The translations under genes and the position numbers were made by a program. Of a stretch of DNA of 64,000 bases, positions 23,883-32,473 are shown in pieces. This DNA is from Enemella dayhoffiae (lineage in GTDB: Bacteria > Actinomycetota > Actinomycetes > Propionibacteriales > Propionibacteriaceae), in NCBI RefSeq assembly GCF_002250625.1, contig NZ_NMVQ01000012.1:1-64000 (forward strand). Reading direction: 5' to 3'. Within the stretch, counting starts at the first letter, position 1. Every line of letters starts with the position of its first letter. The notes beneath the pieces were generated by a model. The model searched no databases. It had not been told where the DNA came from and worked only from the letters and a program-made list of their open reading frames with translations.

Positions 23883-23999
23883 GTGCACCAGGTCCACCTG
23901 GACACCGCCAAGGTGGTCGATTCGGTGAAGCTGCCGCACGCCCCCAACGAGATCATCTCCCTGGCCGAGGGGGATGCGACGGGGCATCACCACGACTGA
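23883..23999 (+). pseudogene. 3' remnant of an unidentified gene
   Basis: A 38-codon frame reading VHQVHLDTAKVVDSVKLPHA then PNEIISLAEGDATGHHHD, ending just before the terminator. Codon use looks protein-like, but no ribosome site precedes the GTG and nothing family-like lies upstream. A short hairpin TCGAGGG/CCCTCGA sits before it (about 23841-23862). I interpret it as the C-terminal end of a deleted gene whose terminator survives. The original protein is not recognised. Confidence 0.3.
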
Positions 24000-24013
24000 C
24001 ACCCTCACCCAGC

Positions 24014-24041
24014 AGGCCCCGGTCCGTCGGGACCGGGGCCT
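24014..24041. terminator. strong bidirectional intrinsic terminator
   Basis: Perfect 12-bp stem AGGCCCCGGTCC / GGACCGGGGCCT with a GTCG tetraloop, followed by TTCCTGTT. It lies between the plus-strand fragment above and the minus-strand FMN reductase (stop at 24048), so it serves both directions. Confidence 0.85.
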
Positions 24042-24047
24042 TCCTGT

Positions 24048-24701
24048 TCAGCGATTCGGCGCGATGTAGCGGTCAGGGCGTACGCCCGCCAGCAGCGTCT
24101 CGAACGGGGTCACCTCGTCGAACTCGTCGACCGGCGTACGCCGCACCGAGCCGACGCTCTCCCCCGCTGTCGACGCAAGTCCGCCGAGGGTGACCAGCTC
24201 CCGAGCGGCCCGGTCCACCCGGCTCGCCAGGATGGCGGCGTACGGCCCACCGAAGTCGGCGGTCGCGGCGTACACGCCGGTCGGCGTGCTGACCGCACCG
24301 AGGTAGGCGAACAGCGGACGCAGCGCCTGGTCGATCACCAGGGAGTGCCGCTCGGTGCCCCCGGTCGCCGCCAGGAGCACCGGCGTACCCCGCAACGAAT
24401 CCGCCTCGATCAGGTCGACGAACGACATGAACAGCCCGGCGAACGTCGCCTGGAAGGTCGGCGTCACCACGATCAGCGCATCCGCCGCCACCACCGAGTC
24501 GAGCGCCTCTTTCAGTTCCCCACTGGGAAATCCGGTCAACAGAGCGTCCACGATGGCGTGCGCGTGGTCGCGCACCTCGACGTGCCGGATCTCAACGTCA
24601 CCGCTCTGGCCGGTGACGGCGGCCGCCAGTTGGTCGGCCAGCAACCTGGTGGATGAGGGTGAGCGCAGGCCAGCGCTCACCACGGTGATCAGCTCACTCA
24701 T
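24048..24701 (-). CDS. NADPH-dependent FMN reductase (CE1759-like)
   Basis: 217 residues with the flavodoxin-like FMN reductase fold: ITVVSAGLRSPSSTRLLADQ at the N-terminus (phosphate-binding loop SxxSxTR), DALIVVTPTFQATFAGLFMS and GTPVLLAATGGTERHSLVID. It supplies reduced FMN to a two-component monooxygenase. In corynebacteria and relatives this gene is paired with a luciferase-like monooxygenase (CE1758 type). Exactly that partner lies directly upstream here, but broken. The reductase itself looks complete. Confidence 0.8.
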   Translation of the reverse strand: MSELITVVSAGLRSPSSTRLLADQLAAAVTGQSGDVEIRHVEVRDHAHAIVDALLTGFPSGELKEALDSVVAADALIVVTPTFQATFAGLFMSFVDLIEADSLRGTPVLLAATGGTERHSLVIDQALRPLFAYLGAVSTPTGVYAATADFGGPYAAILASRVDRAARELVTLGGLASTAGESVGSVRRTPVDEFDEVTPFETLLAGVRPDRYIAPNR

Positions 24702-25086
24702 GCGTGGCTCCTGTTGTCCTCTTGGGCGCGGGTCCCGGTCCAGCGGTCGGTGGCCGGCTCGGTGCGCACCAGCTCCGCCAACCCCTCCGCGCGGGCGGTG
24801 AGGACGCGATCGGCGTGCGTCGGCGCATCCGGTACGCCGTCCTTGCGGCCCTTGGCGAACTCGGCCCGCAGGGTGGGCAGGATCTCGCCGAGCAGGTCCA
24901 GCTGCTCCAGCACCAGTTTCTGCGGCAGACCGGCGTGGTCGATCTCTCCTCGGCCTTGCGGGCGAGTTCGACGGTGTTCTTGATCCGCTGGTTCTCGCTC
25001 GGAGTGTGCCCGGTCGTCGGGTCGGTGGTCACGTCCCCGACGGTGAAGATGCCGAACTGCATCTGGGTGCTGGTGTCGTTGGTCAT
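24698..25086 (-). pseudogene. luciferase-like FMN monooxygenase (CE1758-like), middle deleted
   Basis: The first 45 residues (MQFGIFTVGDVTTDPTTGHT, then RIKNTVELARKAEE) are the proper N-terminus of an LLM-class flavin monooxygenase. The C-terminal end also exists (LEQLDLLGEILPTLRAEFAK, then GRKDGVPDAPTHADRV), but in a different frame. A deletion of roughly 250 codons with an out-of-frame junction near 24950 explains both. The FMN reductase start overlaps its end, as in intact two-gene operons. The gene cannot make an active enzyme, leaving the reductase orphaned. Confidence 0.8.
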
Positions 25087-25143
25087 GCCACGTCCTCTCC
25101 GTGTAGTTGAAGGTTCAACGATACCGGAGGGGCGGATATTCCC

Positions 25144-27054
25144 TCAGCGCAGGATGCGGTCGAAGAAGGCGGCGAGGCGATCGGTGTCGTCCAGCGGGAG
25201 CACGTCGGCGACGTACTGATCCGGACGGGCCACCACCAGCGCACCACGGTCCCGGTCGATACCGCGCAGGTCGAACACGTCCTGACCGGGCCGCAGATCC
25301 GCGCAATAGAGCTTTTCGTAGTCGACCAGCCCGAGGCGTCCCTTGCGGGGGAGCAGGAACGGCGGCATCTCCCCCAGTGCCAGGTCACGGTGATACTGCT
25401 GCAGCACCGCCCGGACGTCGATCACCTGGTCCACGTCCCAGCCCTGTGGGGTGAACCGGCGTACCGGAGACTCCGCCGAATCCAGCCAGGTGCAGAGCCG
25501 CGCGATCGCCGAGGCCGGGTCGCCCGGCGCGGAACGATCGGCGAAGGCGTACAACCGCCACGCCCCGTCGGCCCGCGAGTCGTGCGCCAACTGCACCGGT
25601 TTGGCGTCGGCCAACCGGATCGCCGGCGCGGACTGGAAACGCATCCCGATCGGGAACCCCTCGGCCAACCCCTGGTGCTCGTCCCCGGCGACGATCAGTG
25701 ACGGGGCGTACCGGGTCGCGGTGCCGGCGGTGAAGCGGCCCTGCTTGACGAAGTAGGCCTGGAACTCTTCGGGAGTCACCCCGTCACCGTCGTCCTCGGC
25801 CGACCCCTTGGGCGGGGCGCTGAACATCTTGGCGAACTCGCGGTCGAAGTCGATCAGCTCCTGGGCGATCGCGTGCCGCTCGTCGGAATAGGTGCTCAGC
25901 AACTCGGGCCGCGCCACCCCGCGCAGCACCGAGGCGAGCTTCCAGCCCAGGTTGAAGGTGTCGTTCAGCGACACGTTCATCCCCTGGCCCGCCTTGGCGC
26001 TGTGGGTGTGGCAGGCGTCGCCGGCGATGAACACCCGCGGCTTCCGCTGGCCCACCTGGTCGGCCGGCACGTCGTCGAACCGGTCGGTGAGCCGCTGCCC
26101 GATCTCGTACACCGACCACCAGGCGACCTGACGCACGTCGAGGCGATACGGGTGCAGGATCCGGTTGGCCCGCTCGATCAGGCTCTCGGGGTTCACATCC
26201 GCTGTGCTCAGATGCTGATCCGGCGCCAGCTCGTCCAACTCGATATAGAGCCGCACCAGGTAACCGCCCTCGCGCGGGATGATCAGCACGTTGCCCTCGG
26301 TGGCCGAGTGGATGGCCGCCTTCAGCCGGATGTCGGGGAAGTCGGTCACCGCGAGCACGTCCATCACCCCCCACGCCTGATTCATCGGGTCACCGTGCAG
26401 CTCGCGCCCCATCGCCGGCCGGACCCGGCTGCGCGCACCGTCGCAGCCGACCACATAGCGCGCCCGCACCTGCCGGCTCTCCCCCACCTGACGGTCCTGC
26501 ACCCGCTCCAGGGTCACCGTGACCGGATACTCACCCTCCCCCACCGACAGGTCGGCCAGCTGCCAGCCATAGTCGGGCTCCAGCCGGTTGACCGAGTTGC
26601 GCATCGATTCGAGCAGCCAGTCGTGCACCCGCGCCTGGTTGACGATCACGTGCGGCATCTCCGACAACCCCTCCTCGGTGTCGGTGATCCGCCCGGTGCG
26701 CACGATGTGCTCGGGGCGCTCGGGGTCGGGATTCCAGAACACGGTCTCGTTGACCCAGTAGGCCTCCTTGCGGATCTTCTCGCCGAAGCCGAGCGCCTCG
26801 AACACCTCCACGGTGCGGCAGGCGACGCCGTCGGCCTGGCCCAGCTGGAGCGGTCCGGGCCTGCGCTCGACGATCCGGGTGCTGAGGTCGGGGAACTGGG
26901 CGAGCTGGGCGGCGAGCACAAGCCCGGCGGGTCCGCAGCCGACGATCAGCACGTCGACCTCGTCGGGCAGCTCGCTGCCCAGGGCCTGGGCGTTCGGCCC
27001 GGGTTGCTGGATTGCGGGGTCGCCGAGCTGGTGGCCGTTCAGATGGAACTGCAT
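25144..27054 (-). CDS. FAD-dependent aromatic hydroxylase (MobA/phenol 2-monooxygenase type)
   Basis: 636 residues. FAD site VDVLIVGCGPAGLVLAAQLA with GxGxxG near residue 36, the DG motif VVGCDGARSRVRPAMG, and the GD motif VFIAGDACHTHSAKAGQGMN around 355-375. A C-terminal thioredoxin-like domain (last about 180 residues, ending DVLPLDDTDRLAAFFDRIL) is typical of phenol 2-monooxygenase and 3-hydroxybenzoate 4-monooxygenase, whose length (about 640) it matches. It hydroxylates a phenolic ring with NADPH and O2. It starts 11 nt after the DUF4342 gene and has no strong ribosome site, so translation may be coupled. The substrate is not established. Confidence 0.8.
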   Translation of the reverse strand: MQFHLNGHQLGDPAIQQPGPNAQALGSELPDEVDVLIVGCGPAGLVLAAQLAQFPDLSTRIVERRPGPLQLGQADGVACRTVEVFEALGFGEKIRKEAYWVNETVFWNPDPERPEHIVRTGRITDTEEGLSEMPHVIVNQARVHDWLLESMRNSVNRLEPDYGWQLADLSVGEGEYPVTVTLERVQDRQVGESRQVRARYVVGCDGARSRVRPAMGRELHGDPMNQAWGVMDVLAVTDFPDIRLKAAIHSATEGNVLIIPREGGYLVRLYIELDELAPDQHLSTADVNPESLIERANRILHPYRLDVRQVAWWSVYEIGQRLTDRFDDVPADQVGQRKPRVFIAGDACHTHSAKAGQGMNVSLNDTFNLGWKLASVLRGVARPELLSTYSDERHAIAQELIDFDREFAKMFSAPPKGSAEDDGDGVTPEEFQAYFVKQGRFTAGTATRYAPSLIVAGDEHQGLAEGFPIGMRFQSAPAIRLADAKPVQLAHDSRADGAWRLYAFADRSAPGDPASAIARLCTWLDSAESPVRRFTPQGWDVDQVIDVRAVLQQYHRDLALGEMPPFLLPRKGRLGLVDYEKLYCADLRPGQDVFDLRGIDRDRGALVVARPDQYVADVLPLDDTDRLAAFFDRILR

Positions 27055-27065
27055 GGCACCGCCGC

Positions 27066-27350
27066 TCAGTGGTCGTCGTCGGCCGGCGTCACCCGCTCGA
27101 CGTCCAGGCGTACCCGGGCCAGGGTCCCGCCGATCGCCGCGACGGTGGCAATCACGGGCGCGGTGAACAGCGCGAACGCTCCCCCGGCCACGCCGAGGGC
27201 GAGCGGCATCCGCAACAGCTCGCGGCCCGAGCGGTCGCGGATCACCACGCTGCGAGCGCTCGCGTCGGAGACCAGCTCCTTGATCTTGTCGGCGAGCTGG
27301 CCGCCGGACACCTCGATGCGTTCGGTGAAGGTACGCCTGTCGTTGCTCAT
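27066..27350 (-). CDS. DUF4342 family protein
   Basis: 94 residues from ATG 27350. Matches DUF4342: a short ERIEVSGGQLADKIKELV helix region, ARSVVIRDRSGRELLRMPLA strand pair, then a hydrophobic helix (GVAGGAFALFTAPVIATVAA) and a charged end. Probably membrane-anchored, function unknown. It lies immediately upstream of the FAD monooxygenase. The in-frame extension upstream to 27458 overlaps the divergent promoter region and is not conserved-looking. Confidence 0.7.
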   Translation of the reverse strand: MSNDRRTFTERIEVSGGQLADKIKELVSDASARSVVIRDRSGRELLRMPLALGVAGGAFALFTAPVIATVAAIGGTLARVRLDVERVTPADDDH

Positions 27351-27467
27351 GGCGTCGACGCTACTTGGTGGCGATTCGAAGTGGTACGCCGGCTCCCTCG
27401 CCTCAGGCACCCCAAGGACCCCAGTCTTCGATAGCTGCCCTATCTGCATCCGTGGCACAGTGGGCGC

Positions 27468-27950
27468 GTGGAGAGTGCCAGCCAGCTCGGCGAGAGACTG
27501 CTACGCCTGGTGGGGCGGCTGAACCGGCTCGCCAATCACCGCAGCAGGTTCACCGTTCCGCCAGCCCAGTTGCGCCTGCTCGCCCTGGTCCACGATCTGC
27601 CCGACAGCCGGGTCGGGGCGCTCGCCGCGGCCGACCACAGCTCCCAGCCGACGGTGACCAGTCAGCTGAACCGCACCGATCAGGCCGGCTGGACCGAGCG
27701 GCTGCCGGATAGCCGTGACGCCCGGGCCCAGGTGGTACGCCTCACCGAGGCGGGACACCAGGAGCTGGTCCGGGCCCGGGGACAACGGGCCGCCGTGGTC
27801 GTACCCACCATCTCCACCTGGCCCGAGGATCGGCGCCGGCGATTGGCGGAGGCGGTGGAGCTGTTGGAGGAACTGCTCGCCGAGGTCAGCGAGACGGGCG
27901 TACCCGCGAGCGAGGCCGATCCAGCCCAGGGGTCACAATCCCCACGCTGA
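27468..27950 (+). CDS. MarR family transcriptional regulator
   Basis: 160 residues from GTG 27468. Winged-helix MarR pattern: LRLLALVHDLPDSRVGALAA, recognition helix SSQPTVTSQLNRTDQAGWTE, and the wing RLPDSRDARAQVVRLTEAGH (DxRxxxxxLT-x-G). It is divergent from the DUF4342/FAD monooxygenase pair, 117 nt apart, so those are its likely targets. The C-terminus overlaps the convergent substrate-binding gene by 18 nt. Confidence 0.85.
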   Translation: MESASQLGERLLRLVGRLNRLANHRSRFTVPPAQLRLLALVHDLPDSRVGALAAADHSSQPTVTSQLNRTDQAGWTERLPDSRDARAQVVRLTEAGHQELVRARGQRAAVVVPTISTWPEDRRRRLAEAVELLEELLAEVSETGVPASEADPAQGSQSPR

Positions 27951-28745
27951 CACGGTTTCCGGCGTACGCTCCCACCACTGCCTGACCGCGGTGAGCGGGT
28001 CGGCACCCTCGAGGTTCATCGCCGCGTCCATCGCGTTCACGTCCGCGACCGTGTAGCGGATCCGCGACAGCACGTCCCGTGTGCGCCCGGGCAGTCGCTG
28101 CCAGGAATCGTTGTGGGCGAGCAGCGAAGCGCGGTCTGGTGGTGGGAAGGCGTCCCGTGGGTCCGCCAGCGGGCGCAGGTCGAACCGGTCGTTCAGGTAC
28201 TGCGGCTGCCACAGCGGGGTGGCGAACCAGTCCCCGGCCGCCATCCGCCGCTCCACGGTGTCGATGATCGCCTTTAGGTTGCCGTGCACGTGCCGCCAAC
28301 CGAGCTCGGCCAGCCCGTAGTCGCGGACCAGGTCGTCGGAGCGCATCGTCAACCCCGCCGCCGAGGTGGTGCCCTGCACCTCCAGGGTGGTCATCCGCTC
28401 GATCACCTCGGGACGCGCCAGGTCGCTCAGGCTGGAGACCAGCTCGGCCGGCACGTGAGCGGGCACGGCCCAGAAGAAGAGCGCCTGGTCATAGAGCGGG
28501 GCCACCTCGACGACGTGATCGCTCACCTGTTCCCAATAGACGGCGTGCCCGCCGGGCAGCCAGGCGTCGGCGAACAGGTCGAGCTCGCCGGCGGCCAGCA
28601 TCGGGTACATCCGCGGGTGCGGTCCCTCGGTGACGTCAACCCGGTGCCCGAGTCGCAGCAGCACCTCCTCCACCACCGCGGCGGCCACCTGGTGGAAGGA
28701 CTCGTCGATGCGTCCCAGCCGCACCGGTCGATCCACATCGGTCAT
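27933..28745 (-). CDS. glycine betaine/choline-type substrate-binding protein without signal peptide
   Basis: 270 residues from ATG 28745. The fold is the OpuAC/ProX type: VRLGRIDESFHQVAAAVVEE, LAAGELDLFADAWLPGGHAV, DWFATPLWQPQYLNDRFDLR with aromatic residues that line quaternary-amine pockets. The protein begins directly with the mature domain: there is no signal peptide or lipobox, even in the upstream extension. No ABC permease or ATPase gene is nearby. It may act as a cytoplasmic sensor or be an orphan. A GAGGGGG ribosome site precedes the start. Confidence 0.7.
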   Translation of the reverse strand: MTDVDRPVRLGRIDESFHQVAAAVVEEVLLRLGHRVDVTEGPHPRMYPMLAAGELDLFADAWLPGGHAVYWEQVSDHVVEVAPLYDQALFFWAVPAHVPAELVSSLSDLARPEVIERMTTLEVQGTTSAAGLTMRSDDLVRDYGLAELGWRHVHGNLKAIIDTVERRMAAGDWFATPLWQPQYLNDRFDLRPLADPRDAFPPPDRASLLAHNDSWQRLPGRTRDVLSRIRYTVADVNAMDAAMNLEGADPLTAVRQWWERTPETVSAWGL

Positions 28746-28850
28746 TGGGCACCCCCTCGTAGGGTTGAACTCTCGGTCACCCGAGATTGAACCACCCGCC
28801 GAACGGGTAAGGACCATGGGTGGCCCGCAGCCACCCGATCAAGGAGTGAC

Positions 28851-29933
28851 GTGCAGACCCAATTGGCAGAACCAGTGGCGCCCGCCCGAGCGACCGCGCC
28901 CGCACCGCTCACCGAGCAGCACCTGGCGGCGCCGGCAGAGTTGCCGCCGCCGCGGGGCGAGCTGAGCCGGGCGCTGGTGGCGGTTCTGGTCGGCCCCTGC
29001 GACCCGCACCTGTGGCCGGACTGGCCGACCCTGGCCGACACCGACCCGGTGCACGACGACGACCAGCAGCTCACCCTGTTCTGCCTGCACGAGCTGCACC
29101 ACCGCGGTCTGCGCGGGGTCGACGACCGCTGGGAGTGGCACCCGGCGCTGCTGGCGCTGGCCGCGCGGCTGGAGAGCCGCCTCGAGTCCGCGCTGCGACA
29201 GGCCACCGGGCCGATCGCCGCGGTCTCCCCCGCCGAGGTGCCGCAGGCGCTGTTCGACCTCTGCGCGCGCGACGACGGACCGAACCTGTCCAAGCACCTC
29301 TCCCGGGGCGCCGACCTGGATCAGCTGCGCGAGTTCCTCATCGTGCGTTCGCTGTACACGCTGAAGGAGGCCGACGCGCACACCTGGGCCATCCCCCGAA
29401 TCCAGGGCCGGCCCAAGGCGGCCCTGGTGGAGGTGCAGGCCGACGAATACGGCGGCGGCCTGCCCGCGCGGATGCACTCGACGATGTTCGCTCGGGCGAT
29501 GCGGGGCACCGGGCTGGAGGCGGGTTATGGCCACTATCTGGATCGGGTGCCGGCCCCGGTGCTGGCCAGCGTGAACACCGTCACCATGTTCGGCCTCAAC
29601 CGCCGGCTCCGAGGGGCGGCGGTGGGGCACCTGTGCGCCTTCGAGATCACCTCGTCGTTGGCGATGCGCGGTTATGTGCGGGGGATCCGCCGACTCGGCC
29701 TCGGTGACGAGGTGGCAGCATACTTCGCCGAGCACGTGCAGGCCGACGCGGTGCACGAGCAGATCTGCGCCAGGTCCCTGGCCGGGCCACTGGCGCTGGC
29801 GGAGCCGGAGCTGGTGCCGGACCTGCTGTTCGGGGCGGCGGCAGCCCTCTGGGTCGAGGCCAGAGCGACCGAGCACCTGCTCGGCGCCTGGGATTCCGGG
29901 CGGTCCGCCCTGCTCCCGGCGGTGACGCCGTGA
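28851..29933 (+). CDS. heme-oxygenase-like diiron protein (iron-containing redox enzyme family)
   Basis: 360 residues. The C-terminal 250 residues are a helical heme-oxygenase-like diiron fold. Candidate ligands occur in FLIVRSLYTLKEADAHTWAI (Glu, His), ALVEVQADEYGGGLPARMHS (Asp/Glu, His) and QADAVHEQICARSLAGPLAL (Asp, His). Enzymes of this class use O2 to oxidise or cleave small molecules. The N-terminal 60 residues are Pro/Ala-rich and probably flexible. Its stop overlaps the CDGSH gene start (GTGA), so the two are probably made together. Substrate unknown. Confidence 0.75.
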   Translation: MQTQLAEPVAPARATAPAPLTEQHLAAPAELPPPRGELSRALVAVLVGPCDPHLWPDWPTLADTDPVHDDDQQLTLFCLHELHHRGLRGVDDRWEWHPALLALAARLESRLESALRQATGPIAAVSPAEVPQALFDLCARDDGPNLSKHLSRGADLDQLREFLIVRSLYTLKEADAHTWAIPRIQGRPKAALVEVQADEYGGGLPARMHSTMFARAMRGTGLEAGYGHYLDRVPAPVLASVNTVTMFGLNRRLRGAAVGHLCAFEITSSLAMRGYVRGIRRLGLGDEVAAYFAEHVQADAVHEQICARSLAGPLALAEPELVPDLLFGAAAALWVEARATEHLLGAWDSGRSALLPAVTP

Positions 29934-30154
29934 CCGCCCCGATCGGCGACGAGGCCGCCGCCGCGCAGATCTCGGTGTGCCCGGACGGCCCGCTGCTCGT
30001 CCGCGGCGACTTCGAGATCCTCGACGGCGACGGTATGCCGATCCCGCTGCCCCGGCGTACCGTCGCGCTGTGCCGCTGCGGTCGATCCGCCAACAAGCCG
30101 TGGTGCGACGCCACGCACAAACAGGCCGGCGGCCCCCGAGCCGCCGCGCCCTGA
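29930..30154 (+). CDS. CDGSH-type iron-sulfur protein
   Basis: 74 residues from GTG 29930, overlapping the upstream stop by 4 nt. The CDGSH signature CRCGRSANKPWCDATH (CxCxxSxxxPxCDxxH) holds a [2Fe-2S] cluster with three Cys and one His. The rest is the short beta sheet usual for MitoNEET-like bacterial proteins (SVCPDGPLLVRGDFEILDGD). It probably passes electrons to the diiron enzyme made from the same transcript. Confidence 0.85.
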   Translation: MTAPIGDEAAAAQISVCPDGPLLVRGDFEILDGDGMPIPLPRRTVALCRCGRSANKPWCDATHKQAGGPRAAAP

Positions 30155-30181
30155 CCGACGCCAAGCCCCGAAGGAGTCAGC

Positions 30182-31138
30182 ATGACCACGAAACCCAGCG
30201 CCCTGGTGGCCGGAGCGTCCCGCGGGCTCGGCCTGCTGATCGCGCGCGAGCTCGTCGAGCAGGGCTTCACCGTGCACCTGTGCGCCCGAGACGCCGATGA
30301 GTTGCGGCGGGCCGCGGCCAGCCTGGACGGAGCGCCGGTGACCACCGACGTGGTGGACGTCCGCGACGCCGAGGCCGTGCAGGCGTGGGTCGACCGGCAC
30401 CACCCGGCCGGGGCCGCACCCGAGGTGGCCATACACGTTGCCGGAATCATCCAGGTCGGCCCCTGGCAGGCCGTGACCGCCGAGATGGTCGCCGACTGCG
30501 TGGACATCATGACCAAGGGCCCAGCCCATCTCGCGCTCGCCGTGACCCCGCGGATGGTCGAGCAGGGCCGGGGCCGGATCGGCATCGTCGCCTCGGTCGG
30601 CGGCGTGGCCGGCGTACCCCATCTTGTTCCTTACAGCACAGCGAAATTCGGGGCTGCCGGCCTGGCATACGGTCTGCACGCCGAGCTGTCCGGGACCGGC
30701 GTCACCTGCACCGCCATCTGCCCGCCGCCGATGCGAACCGGGTCCCACCTGCACGCCCAGTACAGCGGGCAACCTGAGAAGGAGTACTCGTGGTTCGCCC
30801 CCGGGGCCTCGCTTCCGCTCCTCGCCCTGGACGGCGAGGTCGCCGCACGCCGGATCGTCCGGGACGTGCTGGCCGGGCGGCCCGTGTCCGACCTGTCCCC
30901 CCTCACCTGGCTGGCCCGGCGGGCGATGGGCATCGCCCCCGCCACCACCGTGCGGGCCCTCGGGTTGGCGGGCAGGTTGCTGCCCGGTGGAACCGGAGCC
31001 CCCCGGGCCGGGCTCGACGCGCGGCGCGCGGCTCCCGGTTGGGTGGACCGGTTGACCCGACGCGGGGACGCCATGGCCGGCCGGACCAACGAGACCGAGC
31101 GCGCCGCCGGAGATCCGCCGCCCGGTCCCGGCGCCTAG
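30182..31138 (+). CDS. short-chain dehydrogenase/reductase
   Basis: 318 residues. Rossmann start ALVAGASRGLGLLIARELVE (GxxxGxG), a D61-type acidic turn, catalytic Ser in GIVASVGGVAG and YxxxK in VPYSTAKFGAAGLAYGL. The C-terminal 80 residues are longer than a minimal SDR. A ribosome site GAAGGAG lies just before ATG 30182. Third gene of the diiron-CDGSH run, 27 nt after it. Likely oxidises or reduces the same unknown small molecule with NAD(P). Confidence 0.85.
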   Translation: MTTKPSALVAGASRGLGLLIARELVEQGFTVHLCARDADELRRAAASLDGAPVTTDVVDVRDAEAVQAWVDRHHPAGAAPEVAIHVAGIIQVGPWQAVTAEMVADCVDIMTKGPAHLALAVTPRMVEQGRGRIGIVASVGGVAGVPHLVPYSTAKFGAAGLAYGLHAELSGTGVTCTAICPPPMRTGSHLHAQYSGQPEKEYSWFAPGASLPLLALDGEVAARRIVRDVLAGRPVSDLSPLTWLARRAMGIAPATTVRALGLAGRLLPGGTGAPRAGLDARRAAPGWVDRLTRRGDAMAGRTNETERAAGDPPPGPGA

Positions 31139-31147
31139 GGTGGGCCC

Positions 31148-31618
31148 ATGGAGTTGCACCCGAACCTGGTCCCGCTCAGCGCCCTGCTCGGCGACTTCGC
31201 CGGCCACGGCAGCGGGCACTACCCGACGATTCCGTCGTTCGAGTATGCCGAACAGGTCAGCTTCGGCCACGTCGGCAAACCCTTCCTGACCTACCGACAG
31301 GCCACCCAGGCACCCGACGGGAACCCCCGGCACGCCGAGGCGGGCTATCTGCGGGTCACCGATGAGGGCACCCCGGAACTGGTGGTCGCCATGCCGACCG
31401 GGCACGTTGAGGTATCGACCGGGGCCATGACCCGGACCGCGGACGGGTTCGAACTCGACCTGCTCGGCGAGGTGCACGCCACCGACACCGCCAAGCCCGT
31501 CACCCGGGCGCGCCGCCAGATCACCCTGGCCGGGGACCGACTCAGCTATCGGTTCTCGATGGCGGCGATGGGACTGGACCTGCAGGAGCACCTGGTGGCC
31601 ACGCTGCACCGTCGCTGA
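31148..31618 (+). CDS. nitrobindin-type heme-binding beta-barrel protein (FABP-like)
   Basis: 156 residues, ten-stranded barrel of the nitrobindin family: LLGDFAGHGSGHYPTIPSFE at the N-terminus, EAGYLRVTDEGTPELVVAMP, and an EHLVATLHRR C-terminus. The family motif GxWxGxGxGxYP is present except that Trp is Phe (G-D-F-A-G-H-G-S-G-H-Y-P). Nitrobindins bind ferric heme and react with NO or peroxynitrite. It follows the SDR by 9 nt and is probably in the same transcript, in keeping with redox neighbours. Confidence 0.8.
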   Translation: MELHPNLVPLSALLGDFAGHGSGHYPTIPSFEYAEQVSFGHVGKPFLTYRQATQAPDGNPRHAEAGYLRVTDEGTPELVVAMPTGHVEVSTGAMTRTADGFELDLLGEVHATDTAKPVTRARRQITLAGDRLSYRFSMAAMGLDLQEHLVATLHRR

Positions 31619-31645
31619 ATCGGGGGTCCTGCCGATCTGAAGTGG

Positions 31646-32473
31646 TCAGTCCATGCTGTGTCGGGCGTTGCGGGACCAGACGAAGCAATACACCCCGAAG
31701 GCGACGAACCCGGCCGCCATCAGAATCAGCAGGAACACGCCGAACGGCTGGTCGCCGAGCTTCTTGAGGGCCCCGTCGATGCCGGCTGCCTGGCCCGGGT
31801 CGAAGGTGATCGCTGACCAGCCGATCAGCAGCCCGACCAGCGCCATCGCCACCCCCTTGGCGCACCAACCGACGCTGCCGAGCCGGGTTGCCCACTTCGG
31901 GACGCTGCCGTCGAGATCGTCCTCGACGAACTTGCGCCGGATTCCCTTCACCACCTGGGAAATGCCAATCGCGAGCACCACGATCGCCAGCAGACCGACC
32001 AGCAGCTGGCCACCGGGGGCACCCATCAGCGTCGCCGTCGCGCTCTTGGCGCCGGCGTTGGAGTCCTTGGACTGCCCACCGGCCGCCAGCGTCAGCGCCG
32101 TGACGCCCAGACCGGCGTACGCGATCGCGCGGCCGGCCGAACCGGCCCGCTTGATCAGTCGATCCTTGCCGTCCAGCCAGGTGTAGCCGAGGATCGCCTC
32201 CAGCACCTGCCAGACGACCATGGCGAGCATGCCGACCCCGACCACCAGCACCAGCACGTTGCCGAACGGCTTGGACACCAGATCGGCCAGCGCGCCCTTG
32301 CTGGAGGCGTCGCCGCCACCGCCGCCGATCGCCAGCTGGACACAGATCCAGCCCATCAGGATGTGCACGAGGCCGAAACAGATCAGTCCGACCGTGACCA
32401 GCGCCTGGTAGACGCTGCTCTGCTGAACCTTCGATCCCGCCTGGTGCGCCTGTTCGCCACTTAGCCGATTCAT
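31646..32473 (-). CDS. DUF1206 membrane protein
   Basis: 275 residues from ATG 32473, preceded by GAGGAGG. Six predicted membrane helices arranged as three repeats of a two-helix unit, each with a G-x-x-x-[FY]-x-x-x-x-[IV] pattern: LVTVGLICFGLVHILMGWIC, RAIAYAGLGVTALTLAAGGQ, GVAMALVGLLIGWSAITFDP. This matches DUF1206, an actinobacterial integral membrane family of unknown role. It converges with the nitrobindin gene. Confidence 0.85.
   Translation of the reverse strand: MNRLSGEQAHQAGSKVQQSSVYQALVTVGLICFGLVHILMGWICVQLAIGGGGGDASSKGALADLVSKPFGNVLVLVVGVGMLAMVVWQVLEAILGYTWLDGKDRLIKRAGSAGRAIAYAGLGVTALTLAAGGQSKDSNAGAKSATATLMGAPGGQLLVGLLAIVVLAIGISQVVKGIRRKFVEDDLDGSVPKWATRLGSVGWCAKGVAMALVGLLIGWSAITFDPGQAAGIDGALKKLGDQPFGVFLLILMAAGFVAFGVYCFVWSRNARHSMD

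Noticed and set aside
29672-31609. Minus-strand frame of 645 codons across the diiron/CDGSH/SDR/nitrobindin genes
   Set aside because: It lies opposite four recognised genes, and its Gly/Arg/His-rich translation is typical of antisense frames.
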